Assembly: GCA_022360445.1 (NCBI GenBank)
Contig: JAKSCV010000068.1
Coordinates: 186,001-250,000, forward strand
Origin: Gammaproteobacteria bacterium
Lineage (GTDB): Bacteria; Pseudomonadota; Gammaproteobacteria; UBA5861
DNA length: 64,000 nucleotides
Direction of reading: 5' to 3'
The notes under the pieces are model-generated. The model made no database searches. It was not told the origin of the DNA and was given only the letters and a program-made list of their open reading frames with translations. Both the position numbers and the translations under genes were made by a program. Shown in pieces: positions 55,135 to 63,905 of this stretch. The stretch's first letter is position 1, and every line of letters starts with the position of its first letter.

Positions 55135-56291
55135 GATGCGTCTCCCAAAACAAGTGAACAGTGCGCAGAAAAGATACCACCCTGGTTATGGGCAAAGGCC
55201 AGTTCAGCATCTTGTACTTGCCGCTGATCGGCTTCGCCGCGTAGCTGCCGAACGGCTTCGACGACATGCCAAAGGCCACCGGCTGCGCCTGATGAGCCAA
55301 ATGAGAGCAGGCCACCATGCGTATTTGTGGGCAATGCCCCCCCAATCTCCAGTTCACCAGTTAACGCTGCTTCACCAGAAGCGCCGCGCTCATAGAATCC
55401 CATGGATTCAAGTTGAATTAACAGTGTGCTGGTAAAGCAATCGTAAATCTCCGCAACATCGATGTCTTGCGGTGCCACCCCAGCTTTCTTGAATGCGGCT
55501 TCGGCCGAAAATTTGCAGCCAAAATGATCCAGTGTCTCGGGTGCCATCATGATGTGTTCATGCGTATGTCCCTGGCCTGAGCCCAATATCGTGATGGGTT
55601 TTTTGCGCAGATCCGGGGCGGTATCTGCCGCGCTGACGACGACAGCACCACCACCATCAGAAATCAGGCAGCAATCGAGCATATGAAGCGGTTCGGCGAT
55701 CATTTTTGAATTAAGCACATCATCAATTTCAATCGGTTTTTGCATATGTGCGTCAGGGTGAAGCGCCGCGTGCTTGCGACAGGTGACGGCAGCGGCTGCA
55801 AAGTGCTCGTTAGTCAAACCGTAGTCATGCATGTATCGTTGAGCCACCATGGCATAGCTGGCTGGTACGGTGATGCCGAACGGATTTTCAAATTCCGGGT
55901 GGCCGACCATGCTGGAAATCACTGAAACGACGTTGCTGCCATGGCCTGTCACGCGATTATCGCCTGTTACACATAAAACATGTTGACAATAGCCCGCTTC
56001 GACGAGTGCAGCGGCTTCCTGGATAAGCATGGTCCCTGTGGCGCCGCCCATGGAAATGGACGAGAGGTGAGCGGGCCGAATGCCGACATCCTCACAAAAG
56101 ACGGATCCCAGCATGATATGGGGCAGTGTGGTGGCATAGGCGGTCAGCACGCCGTCAATATCGCTGAGTTTAAGACCGGCGTCCTCCACGGCACCGATAC
56201 CTGATTCGGCGTGGATGGACATGCAGGTACTGCCCTCCAATACGCCAACTTGGGTGTTGTAGACACCACTGACGACTGCTTTTTTTATCAT
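55131..56291 (-). CDS. thiolase-like protein (SCP-x/Ltp2 type) without the N-terminal nucleophile Cys
   Basis: 386 residues, SCP-x thiolase fold. Where thiolases have N-C-[AS]-[ST]-G the sequence reads S-M-G-G-A-T-G (about 80-86), so the acyl-carrying cysteine is absent. AEIYDCFTSTLLIQLE (about 280-295) and HNQGGIFSAHCS near the end are typical of the lipid-transfer thiolase family. Loss of this Cys is also seen in Ltp2, which cleaves C-C bonds as a retro-aldolase with a DUF35 partner. TAGGAGG precedes the ATG. Alternatively an inactive thiolase. Confidence 0.85.
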   Translation of the reverse strand: MIKKAVVSGVYNTQVGVLEGSTCMSIHAESGIGAVEDAGLKLSDIDGVLTAYATTLPHIMLGSVFCEDVGIRPAHLSSISMGGATGTMLIQEAAALVEAGYCQHVLCVTGDNRVTGHGSNVVSVISSMVGHPEFENPFGITVPASYAMVAQRYMHDYGLTNEHFAAAAVTCRKHAALHPDAHMQKPIEIDDVLNSKMIAEPLHMLDCCLISDGGGAVVVSAADTAPDLRKKPITILGSGQGHTHEHIMMAPETLDHFGCKFSAEAAFKKAGVAPQDIDVAEIYDCFTSTLLIQLESMGFYERGASGEAALTGELEIGGALPTNTHGGLLSFGSSGAAGGLWHVVEAVRQLRGEADQRQVQDAELAFAHNQGGIFSAHCSLVLGDAS

Positions 56292-56333
56292 TCATCCTCC
56301 TAATTTACTTTAAAAGGCAAACTTAACTTATTA

Positions 56334-57455
56334 TTAGTAATAAGAAATATTGTTCTTCAAGTGATTGAGTTGCTCAATTGTGCCTTCAACCAGCTCTTGC
56401 ATGATCTTCGCAGCAGGTTTCCGCTTTTTCAACATGCCGGATATTTGCCCTGCGGGGTTAAGAATCAAATCATGTCGCCCGGCTTTTTGCGCCGCAGCAG
56501 TAAAGTCTTCCATCAAGATACGCTGGTAGGGTGTGGGCAATGGGTCCAGATTAGAGTCTGCCCAGGCTTTGGAGACCTCGTTGTGAAAGACTCGTACGGT
56601 TTTTCCTGTCCAGATTCGGCTCACTTCAAACTCCTGTGAGTTACCAGCCAGAATTTGATTCTTATTAGTATCGTAAATTTCGCATTCTTCTGCGACCAAA
56701 AATGCCGTGCCTATCCACACGGCCTGGGCTCCCAGTGCTAAGCTGGCCGCAATGCCCCGGCCATCGGCAATACCACCGGCGGCAATTACTGGTGTTGGGC
56801 TGATTTCGTCGACTACCTGGGGAATCAATGGAAATGTTGAAACACGCCCGGTATGGCCGCCAGCCTCACTGCCTTGCGCAATCACAGCGTCTACACCCGA
56901 TTTGCACTGTCGAATCGCATTGCGCACGGACCCTGATAGTCCCAGGACTTTCATGCCCTGGGTATGTCCGGGTTCAACAATGACTTTAGGATCACCCAGG
57001 CCCGCAGCAAAAATCGGCACTTTCTCATCAAGAATAACGTCAATCACCGTTTTGGCGTATTCATTATCAACGACGATGTCGTCCTCCGGGTAAGCCTCCG
57101 GAAGGTCAAATTTTGTGATCAATTCTTTTACGAACGCGACATGCTCCGGGTAGTCTTTTATCAACTGCTCTCTGACACCTTGCCGGGTAGGGGCGGATGC
57201 GGATATTTTCGCAGGTAAAAGCAAGTCAACGCCGAAAGGCTTATCCGTCAAAGAGCGCACTTCATGGATGCGACGACGAGTTTCTTCTGGGCTCAGCCCG
57301 GAGCAGCCCATAATGCCCGCTCCACCAGCCTCAGAGACGGCTGCGACCAGTTTGGGTGGCGTGGCCCGGCCGGCCACCCCCATGCCAGCAAGTAAAATAG
57401 GGTATTCTATTGAGAGTTCGTCGCAAAATGCGTTGTGGAAAGTTGGTTTATTCAT
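56334..57455 (-). CDS. NAD(P)H-dependent flavin oxidoreductase (nitronate monooxygenase family)
   Basis: 373 residues, FMN TIM barrel: YPILLAGMGVAGRATPPKLVAAVSEAGGAGIMG at the start, QGSEAGGHTGRVSTFPLIPQ, and PVIAAGGIADGRGIAASLALGAQAVWIGTAFL. Members oxidise nitronates or dehydrogenate ring substrates; IpdC of the steroid pathway belongs here. As first gene of the minus-strand CoA cluster it could act on the same compound. Divergent from nadC. Confidence 0.85.
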   Translation of the reverse strand: MNKPTFHNAFCDELSIEYPILLAGMGVAGRATPPKLVAAVSEAGGAGIMGCSGLSPEETRRRIHEVRSLTDKPFGVDLLLPAKISASAPTRQGVREQLIKDYPEHVAFVKELITKFDLPEAYPEDDIVVDNEYAKTVIDVILDEKVPIFAAGLGDPKVIVEPGHTQGMKVLGLSGSVRNAIRQCKSGVDAVIAQGSEAGGHTGRVSTFPLIPQVVDEISPTPVIAAGGIADGRGIAASLALGAQAVWIGTAFLVAEECEIYDTNKNQILAGNSQEFEVSRIWTGKTVRVFHNEVSKAWADSNLDPLPTPYQRILMEDFTAAAQKAGRHDLILNPAGQISGMLKKRKPAAKIMQELVEGTIEQLNHLKNNISYY

Positions 57456-57600
57456 AATAATCCCCGGGCGGCAATGTCCAGTTTTATTTTGGATTGTATT
57501 TTTAATGGTTCATGTTTTAATTATTTAATCTATCTTGAAATGACGTTGGCTTCCAGTTTTCGATAGATCGCTTTATGTATTGATTAAGATGATTTTTTAA

Positions 57601-58449
57601 ATGAGTCACTTTAAAGAAAATATCTATGAAGAAGTAAAAAAAGCCCTGCATGAAGATGTCGGCAGTGGTGATGTGACAGCAATGTTGATTGCTGAGAATG
57701 CACATTCAGAAGCACGGGTAATCACGCGTGAAGCCGCAACCCTGGCAGGTGTTGATTGGTTTAATGAGGTCTTTCATCAGCTGGATGAGAGTATTTCGAT
57801 CCAATGGTTTGCCAACGATGGGGACGCTGTGCAGGCGGATCAAACATTGTGCAAACTCTCTGGGCCCTCGCGAACCATTTTAACCGGTGAGCGAACAGCA
57901 CTGAACTTTCTGCAAACATTATCGGGAACGGCAACCTGTGTTGCAGCTTATGTTGCCGCGGTTGCTCATACTTCCGTTAAGCTGCTGGACACGCGTAAAA
58001 CTATTCCAGGTATGCGCCAGGCGCAAAAGTACGCAGTTCAATGCGGCGGCGGTTATAACCATCGCATCGGTCTTTTTGATGCCTTTCTTGTTAAAGAAAA
58101 TCACATCATGGCAGCCGGTGGAATGGCCGCAGCGGTCGCGCGTGCGCGTGAGATTAACCCAAATCTTCTATTGGAAGTTGAAGTGGAATCAATGGCAGAA
58201 TTGGAACAGGCGATCAACGCTTCGGTTGACCGTGTGCTACTGGATAACTTCAATCTGGCGATGTTGAAAGATGCGGCCGCTTTTAGTGCCGGGCGTGTGG
58301 AACTTGAGGCTTCTGGTAATGTATCACTGGAAACACTGGCTGACATTGCAGAGACAGGTGTCGACTATATCTCCATTGGCTCATTGACGAAACATATTCA
58401 AGCCATCGATTTATCCATGCGCTTCAGTGGATCTGACTTTAGTGAATAA
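57601..58449 (+). CDS. nadC: nicotinate-nucleotide pyrophosphorylase (quinolinate phosphoribosyltransferase)
   Basis: 282 residues, the usual length: EDVGSGDVTAMLI, RTALNFLQTLSGTAT, LDTRKTIPGMR and GGGYNHRIGLFDAFLVKENH. It makes nicotinate mononucleotide from quinolinate and PRPP in NAD synthesis. First gene of a plus-strand run with moeA (20-bp gap), a nitroreductase and thiE. Confidence 0.94.
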   Translation: MSHFKENIYEEVKKALHEDVGSGDVTAMLIAENAHSEARVITREAATLAGVDWFNEVFHQLDESISIQWFANDGDAVQADQTLCKLSGPSRTILTGERTALNFLQTLSGTATCVAAYVAAVAHTSVKLLDTRKTIPGMRQAQKYAVQCGGGYNHRIGLFDAFLVKENHIMAAGGMAAAVARAREINPNLLLEVEVESMAELEQAINASVDRVLLDNFNLAMLKDAAAFSAGRVELEASGNVSLETLADIAETGVDYISIGSLTKHIQAIDLSMRFSGSDFSE

Positions 58450-58469
58450 ACATAACGCGGGAAACAGCC

Positions 58470-59714
58470 ATGGCGAGTAACACGGAATGTGCGCCACCCG
58501 GCAGTGGGCTCAATCCGATTGATGTGAGCTTAAATTATTTGCTGTCGCAGGTGACTGCTTTAACAGCCTATGAAGAAGTCAATCTACCCGCGGCACTAAA
58601 ACGCATCTTAGCTGCCCCGGTGACATCAACGGTTAACATTCCACCATGGGATAACAGCGCCATGGACGGCTACGCGATTGCAACCCAAGATCTCACGCTT
58701 AAAGGGGAAACGCGTCTGCCAGTTTCCCAACATATTCCCGCAGGTCACGTGGGCCTGCCGCTCGCATCGGGTACAGCAGCGAGGATCTTTACCGGTGCAC
58801 CGATTCCAAAAGGTGTTGATGCCGTTGTGATTCAAGAGCAATGTCAGCGGGAAGGGGAGCTGGTCCGCTTTTCGGTCAACGTGCAGCCCGGAGATAACAT
58901 CCGACGCCTTGGCGAGGCGGTTAAACAAGGGCAGGAAGTGCTTTCGAAAGGTCTTTTCGTCCAACCACAGCATGTTGGAATGGCGGCTTCCGTTGGTGTA
59001 CGAACGTTGTCTGTGGTACGACGACCCAAAGTGGCCATTTTTTCGACCGGTGATGAGCTTGTTCAACCAGGGCAGGTGCTGGGAGAAGGAGCGATCTACG
59101 ACAGTAACCGGCCCACTCTCGAGGCGTTACTGGAGGCCGCAGGCTGTGAGGTACTGGATTTCGGTCATGCGGTTGACGATGTTGACACTATTACAGATCT
59201 GCTTGGTCGTGCCAGCCAGGTTGCTGACTTAATCATCAGCAGTGGCGGGGTATCTGTCGGTGAAGAAGATCATGTCAAACCCGCTGTAGAAAAACTCGGG
59301 ACGCTTTTGCTCTGGAAAATTGCGATTAAGCCCGGTAAACCTCTGGCTTATGGAACAGTCAAGGGCACGCCTTTTTTTGGCGTACCAGGCAATCCCGTGG
59401 CGCTGTTTGTTACATTTGCGGTTTTTATTCGGCCTTATATTCTGAAAATGCTATCAGCACAATGCATTGCTACACCGTCTTACCCATTGCCACTTGGGTT
59501 CGCTTGGAAAAATAAGGGACAACGGCAGGAATTTGTGCGCGTACAATGTGTAACGAATGCCGATGGCAAACGCTATCTGATGAATTACCCTAACCAATCG
59601 TCCGGCGTTTTAACGTCTGTGGTCTGGGCCGATGGTCTTGCGGTTATTCCTAAGGACTCTGTGTTGTCAGAGGGTGATACGGCTGAATATTGGCCTTTTT
59701 CCGCCCTACTTTAA
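58470..59714 (+). CDS. moeA: molybdopterin molybdenumtransferase
   Basis: 414 residues, four-domain MoeA: PPWDNSAMDGYAI, IFSTGDELVQPGQ, YDSNRPTLEALLEAAG, SSGGVSVGEEDHVK and FGVPGNPVALF are all present. It inserts molybdate into adenylated molybdopterin. It complements moaA-moaB at 13700-15240 and shows the organism makes molybdenum cofactor. Its 3' end carries no overlap with the next start, which has its own AAAGGAG. Confidence 0.93.
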   Translation: MASNTECAPPGSGLNPIDVSLNYLLSQVTALTAYEEVNLPAALKRILAAPVTSTVNIPPWDNSAMDGYAIATQDLTLKGETRLPVSQHIPAGHVGLPLASGTAARIFTGAPIPKGVDAVVIQEQCQREGELVRFSVNVQPGDNIRRLGEAVKQGQEVLSKGLFVQPQHVGMAASVGVRTLSVVRRPKVAIFSTGDELVQPGQVLGEGAIYDSNRPTLEALLEAAGCEVLDFGHAVDDVDTITDLLGRASQVADLIISSGGVSVGEEDHVKPAVEKLGTLLLWKIAIKPGKPLAYGTVKGTPFFGVPGNPVALFVTFAVFIRPYILKMLSAQCIATPSYPLPLGFAWKNKGQRQEFVRVQCVTNADGKRYLMNYPNQSSGVLTSVVWADGLAVIPKDSVLSEGDTAEYWPFSALL

Positions 59715-59728
59715 AGGAGAGAATCATT

Positions 59729-60301
59729 ATGGAAATACTTGATGCACTCATGAACCGGGTCTCAACCGGGTCGAAACGGCTTAAAGAACCCGGTCCATCC
59801 GATACTGAGCTCAAACAGATGCTTCAAGCATCCATGTCGGCTCCCGATCACGGTGGATTGAAACCATGGCGGTTTATCGTGGTGCGAGGAGAGGCCCGTC
59901 ACGCATTGGCCGACTTGTTTGCAGAACACGCTAAACGAATTGATCCGGTGGTTGAACAAAAAGAGATTGATCGCCAAAGAGATAAAGCGCTCGGACCACC
60001 TGTAACACTCATCGTGGTGGCCCAAACGGTGGAAAATGAAAAAGTTCCCGAGTACGAGCAGCTTATTACAGCTGGTATTGCCGCCTTTCAAGTGCAATTG
60101 GCGGCATATGCAATGGGCTACGGTTCGATATTAGTGTCGGGGAAAAAGGTTGATGATGGGCAGATAAAAACTGCGTTTAATGTCGCAAAAAATGAGCGAA
60201 TCATTGGGTTTGTATCATTGGGGCGGCAGGAAGCAATCATGCCGAAAGCTCGCAAAAGTGCTGAGGATATGACCCATTACTGGTCTCCTGGAGGTGCGTA
60301 A
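59729..60301 (+). CDS. YdjA-like nitroreductase
   Basis: 190 residues from ATG 59729 with AAAGGAGAG upstream (the frame opens at 59690 inside moeA). Compact FMN nitroreductase: SAPDHGGLKPWRFIVV (about 36-50) and the GYGSILVSGKK pocket. Binds FMN and reduces nitro or quinone compounds in vitro; physiological substrate unknown. Ends inside the thiE start. Confidence 0.88.
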   Translation: MEILDALMNRVSTGSKRLKEPGPSDTELKQMLQASMSAPDHGGLKPWRFIVVRGEARHALADLFAEHAKRIDPVVEQKEIDRQRDKALGPPVTLIVVAQTVENEKVPEYEQLITAGIAAFQVQLAAYAMGYGSILVSGKKVDDGQIKTAFNVAKNERIIGFVSLGRQEAIMPKARKSAEDMTHYWSPGGA

Positions 60302-60932
60302 CGTCTTACACCGTCTGACAGGGCTGTATGCCATTGCGGATACAGCGCTACTGAAACCGAGTGGCTTTGAAGGTGCGATCCGAAAGGCGTTGATCGGTGG
60401 CACGTCGCTGATTCAATATCGGGATAAAACGCAGGATAAAATGCGCCGGGGGATGCAGGCTAATATCTTGGTTTCACTCTGCCGAAAATACAGCGCTTTA
60501 TCGATCATCAATGACGATATCGCCTTAGCGTCTGACTCAGGCGCGGATGGCGTACATCTTGGTGCTGACGATACGGCTGTTAGCGAGGCAAGGCGCGCAC
60601 TTCCCGATAAACTGATTGGCGCTTCCTGTTATAACCAACTGGATCTGGCCGAAGAAGCCTTTACAGCGGGCGCAGATTATATTGCGTTGGGGGCCGTTTA
60701 TCCTTCACGTGTTAAACCAGATGCTGTGACTGCACCCGTGAGTTTACTTAAACAAGCTCGCCAAATATTTCCCCAACCTATTTGTGCCATTGGTGGTATT
60801 ACTTCCACGAATTTATCAGAGGTGCTGGCGACGGGTGTGGATATGGCAGCGGTCATCTCCGCTATTTTTTCCGAGCAGGATATTGTTGGAGCAACTCAAG
60901 CATTAGCCGGTCAGTTCGGAAGCGTTTCATGA
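60294..60932 (+). CDS. thiE: thiamine-phosphate synthase
   Basis: 212 residues, TIM barrel: LIQYRDKTQDK, SIINDDIALASDSGADGVHLG, IGASCYNQLDLAEEA, ADYIALGAVYPS and PICAIGGITSTNL. It joins HMP-PP and THZ-P into thiamine phosphate. The GTG at 60294 overlaps the nitroreductase stop by 8 bp; a GGAG sits directly on the GTG, so the exact start is uncertain. No TPP riboswitch is seen. Confidence 0.92.
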   Translation: MRNVLHRLTGLYAIADTALLKPSGFEGAIRKALIGGTSLIQYRDKTQDKMRRGMQANILVSLCRKYSALSIINDDIALASDSGADGVHLGADDTAVSEARRALPDKLIGASCYNQLDLAEEAFTAGADYIALGAVYPSRVKPDAVTAPVSLLKQARQIFPQPICAIGGITSTNLSEVLATGVDMAAVISAIFSEQDIVGATQALAGQFGSVS

Positions 60933-60959
60933 CGGGGATGGGGAGCTGGCGTATCCCCG
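60933..60959. terminator. hairpin between convergent thiE and enoyl-CoA hydratase genes
   Basis: Perfect CGGGGAT (60933-60939) / ATCCCCG (60953-60959) stem with a 13-base loop, directly after the thiE stop and 14 bp from the enoyl-CoA hydratase stop. No clear T run. Confidence 0.45.
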
Positions 60960-60972
60960 CCAAAAATGAGGG

Positions 60973-61749
60973 CTATTGATTGGTGAAATTAGGTTTCCGT
61001 TTTTCGGCGAAAGCGGCCATTCCTTCTTTTTGATCTTTTGTGGCAAACGAGGCATGAAAAATACGCCGTTCAACTTTAATACCTTCCGTCAATGAGGTTT
61101 CAAAGGCGGCATTGACAGAGTCTTTCGCCATCATCACAACAGGCGTCGAAAAAGAGGCGATTTTCTCTGCCGTTTTGATGGCTTCTTGCAGTAGATCTGA
61201 AAGGGGCACGATGCGCGCCACTAAGCCACTGCGCTCAGCTTCCTCAGCATCCATTTGCCGGCCGGTTAAGCACATTTCCATAGCTTTAGACTTACCAACC
61301 GCTCGGGTTAATCGCTGTGTGCCACCAGCACCGGGAATCGTCCCGATCGTGATTTCGGGTTGGCCAAATTTGGCGTTGTCTGCTGCGAGAATAAAATCAC
61401 ACATCATGGCGAGTTCACAGCCTCCGCCCAAAGCATAGCCTGCCACTGCTCCAATCACAGGTTTCCGGCAGGTTGTCACACGCTCCCAGTTCGCGGTAAT
61501 GAAGTTTTCTTTGTAGACATCCATATAACCTTTTGTTTGCATTTCTTTGATGTCAGCGCCTGCTGCAAAGGCTTTTTCACTGCCAGTCAGTACGATTGCG
61601 CCAATGCTGTCGTCTCCTTCCAGCTCGTTAAGCCCTGCCGTCAAATCATCCATTAAACCATTTGACAGTGCATTCAATGCTTGAGGGCGATTCAGTTGAA
61701 TAAGGCCTACGTTGCCGTGGCGTTCTAATAGTATGTTTTCATAGCTCAT
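60973..61749 (-). CDS. enoyl-CoA hydratase (crotonase family)
   Basis: 258 residues from ATG 61749 with AGGAG upstream (an earlier in-frame start adds 24 unlikely residues). Crotonase motifs: [10 protein letters not shown] (oxyanion), [16 protein letters not shown] with the first Glu, and [20 protein letters not shown] with the second Glu, so both catalytic residues are kept. Hydrates trans-2-enoyl-CoA to (S)-3-hydroxyacyl-CoA. Monocistronic in this window. Confidence 0.9.
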   Translation of the reverse strand: MSYENILLERHGNVGLIQLNRPQALNALSNGLMDDLTAGLNELEGDDSIGAIVLTGSEKAFAAGADIKEMQTKGYMDVYKENFITANWERVTTCRKPVIGAVAGYALGGGCELAMMCDFILAADNAKFGQPEITIGTIPGAGGTQRLTRAVGKSKAMEMCLTGRQMDAEEAERSGLVARIVPLSDLLQEAIKTAEKIASFSTPVVMMAKDSVNAAFETSLTEGIKVERRIFHASFATKDQKEGMAAFAEKRKPNFTNQ

Positions 61750-61928
61750 CGATAGGACTCCTGAGGTTGAATCAATCTTCGCCGGAGAATTATACATGAG
61801 TGGCACAGCCCCTGATATCAAGTACTGCCACTCGCAATAAGCAAGAGCTGCTGAAAACTTTTAAATTCTCATCTATATAAGTTATGTGTTGAGTAAACGG
61901 ACTAAAACACAGCTGATTGAGGGTTAAT

Positions 61929-62795
61929 ATGGCGACTGAAATCAACAATACAGAAATAACAAGCAACGATCTCTATCAAAAAATTTATCAGGAAATTGTG
62001 GCAGAAGATGTTTTCTTACCTGTTTTGCCAGAAGTTGCTATCAGCATGAGAAGGGCATTGAATAACCCGGATGTAACAATTAACCGTTTAGCTGAAGAGA
62101 TTAAGAAGGATCAAGCGGTATCAGCAAAACTCATTCAGGTAGCTAATAGTGCTTACTATGCCCGAGCCGTACCGGTTGATACCATTGCTGGGGCAGTGAG
62201 CCGCTTGGGCCTATTTACGACATATAACCTGGCAATGGCGATTACAGCATCCAATTTATTCCACACAAACAGTGATTACATCAAAGAAAAGATGGAACAG
62301 ACGCATACACAGAGTGTGCAAACCTCCTCGTTAAGCCATGCGATAGCGGGAAAATTATCGGGGATTGATCCGGAAAAGGCATTGCTCCATGGCTTATTCG
62401 CCAACATAGGAGAAATTCCAGTATTGGTCTACTCAAACGAAAATCCTGAGCTATTTGCCAGCGATGAGGAACTGGATGATACCACTCGCAATCTAAGAGG
62501 ACCGTTAGGCGAATGGATTCTGGGCAGCTGGCAATTTGAGCCTGATTTTATTGAAACAGTAAGAGAGCTGAATCAGCTAGATCGTAAAATTGAAAAGGTC
62601 AACTATTCTGCTGTTACATCGGCCGCAATCTTGCTGAATCGCAGTATTTTTGAAAGTGAACTGGATATTCAGCAATATGCTATTATCCAGCACTTGAAAG
62701 AAGCAGGCGTTGATTTAACAAACCACTACTTTATTCAGGAAGTCAGTGACGACGTTGCTGACCTTGAGCTTGTTTTGTCTGGCAAATCCATCTGA
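61929..62795 (+). CDS. HDOD-domain protein
   Basis: 288 residues from ATG 61929; an in-frame TTG at 61917 is possible. The HDOD domain spans about 15-215: LPVLPEVAISMRRALNNPDVTINRLAEEIKKDQAVSAKLIQVANSAYYA and HALLHGLFANIGEIPVLVY-type core. HDOD proteins are HD-GYP relatives without the metal residues and usually act in signalling. No partner domain is present. Confidence 0.85.
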   Translation: MATEINNTEITSNDLYQKIYQEIVAEDVFLPVLPEVAISMRRALNNPDVTINRLAEEIKKDQAVSAKLIQVANSAYYARAVPVDTIAGAVSRLGLFTTYNLAMAITASNLFHTNSDYIKEKMEQTHTQSVQTSSLSHAIAGKLSGIDPEKALLHGLFANIGEIPVLVYSNENPELFASDEELDDTTRNLRGPLGEWILGSWQFEPDFIETVRELNQLDRKIEKVNYSAVTSAAILLNRSIFESELDIQQYAIIQHLKEAGVDLTNHYFIQEVSDDVADLELVLSGKSI

Positions 62796-62930
62796 TACTA
62801 TGTCGGCATAGAGGCAGCTATACTGAGTCTTATCTGTTTCTATAAATACCAACCTCCCATCGCAAGTATCCCTAACGCCTTCCCTGAGCGGGCTTTCATA
62901 TAATATCTACTCCGATATATCTCACGCCAC

Positions 62931-62953
62931 CTAGCATCTCGTTGAGGTGCTAG
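62931..62953. repeat. 10-bp hairpin between HDOD and xthA genes
   Basis: CTAGCATCTC (62931-62940) / GAGGTGCTAG (62944-62953) around GTT, with one G-T pair. It lies 135 bp after the HDOD stop and 80 bp before xthA. It may be a transcript end without U run or a leader element for xthA. The rest of the 238-bp gap shows nothing clear. Confidence 0.35.
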
Positions 62954-63033
62954 TGTCAACACAGATCGCTTACAATACTGGGATATTTGAACTCTTTAAT
63001 AACACCTCTAAGCTATTCAGGATAAAAATTCCA

Positions 63034-63858
63034 ATGAAAATTGTGTCTTTCAATATCAACAGCATCCGCGCACGTTTGCATCAACTTGAATCATTAATTT
63101 CAATACATGAGCCAGATGTTATTGGCCTGCAGGAAACAAAAGTTCAGGATGATTTATTTCCTGTTGAAGCCGTTAATGAGTTGGGCTACCAAGTTTACTT
63201 CCATGGGCAGAAAGCACACTACGGCGTTGCTGTGCTGTCAAAACAGTCACCTATGAGCGTGATTAAAGGCTACCCTGGTGATGATGAAAGTGACCAGCGA
63301 AGAATGATCACGGCTGACTTCAGTTTAGCGAATGGCGAAACATTGAGAGTTTTGAATGGGTACTTTCCTCAGGGAGAAAGCCGAGACCACCCCGTAAAAT
63401 TTCCAGCCAAAATGAAATTTTATCGTGACTTAATCACTTTTCTAAAGTCCGATTGTACAAAACCTAAATATCTTGCTGTAATTGGTGATTACAATATCGC
63501 GCCTTTGGATCATGATATAGGCATAGGTGATGTTAATGCAAAACGGTGGTTAAGAGAGGGGAAAACCAGCTTTTTACCAGAAGAACGAGAGTGGATAGAT
63601 CAATTGACAGATTTAGGGCTCTACGATACTTACCGAGAGAAGCACCCTGATATCGCAGACCGTTTCAGCTGGTTTGATTACCGTAGCAAAGGGTTTGAAA
63701 GGGAACCCAAAAGAGGTTTACGAATTGACCACATCTACACCAATGCAGCGTTAACCGCCCACTTAGATGATAGTGATATTGATTATGAGATTCGGTCGAT
63801 GAACAAACCATCGGACCATTGTCCTGTTTGGAGTACTTTTTCCCTGACCTTAAAGTAA
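63034..63858 (+). CDS. xthA: exodeoxyribonuclease III
   Basis: 274 residues from ATG 63034 (the frame runs upstream to 62947 but family proteins start [15 protein letters not shown]). Catalytic motifs: [18 protein letters not shown] (Asp/Asn), [11 protein letters not shown] and PSDHCPVW (Asp-His). Removes abasic sites and 3' blocks in base excision repair. Confidence 0.92.
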   Translation: MKIVSFNINSIRARLHQLESLISIHEPDVIGLQETKVQDDLFPVEAVNELGYQVYFHGQKAHYGVAVLSKQSPMSVIKGYPGDDESDQRRMITADFSLANGETLRVLNGYFPQGESRDHPVKFPAKMKFYRDLITFLKSDCTKPKYLAVIGDYNIAPLDHDIGIGDVNAKRWLREGKTSFLPEEREWIDQLTDLGLYDTYREKHPDIADRFSWFDYRSKGFEREPKRGLRIDHIYTNAALTAHLDDSDIDYEIRSMNKPSDHCPVWSTFSLTLK

Positions 63859-63905
63859 AGCGGCTGTCATTGTAAAAAAGGAAGCATTCCAAATAGTCGT
63901 TGTGG

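Noticed and set aside
60240-60300. TPP riboswitch before thiE
   Set aside because: thiE starts inside the preceding nitroreductase gene; no leader exists.
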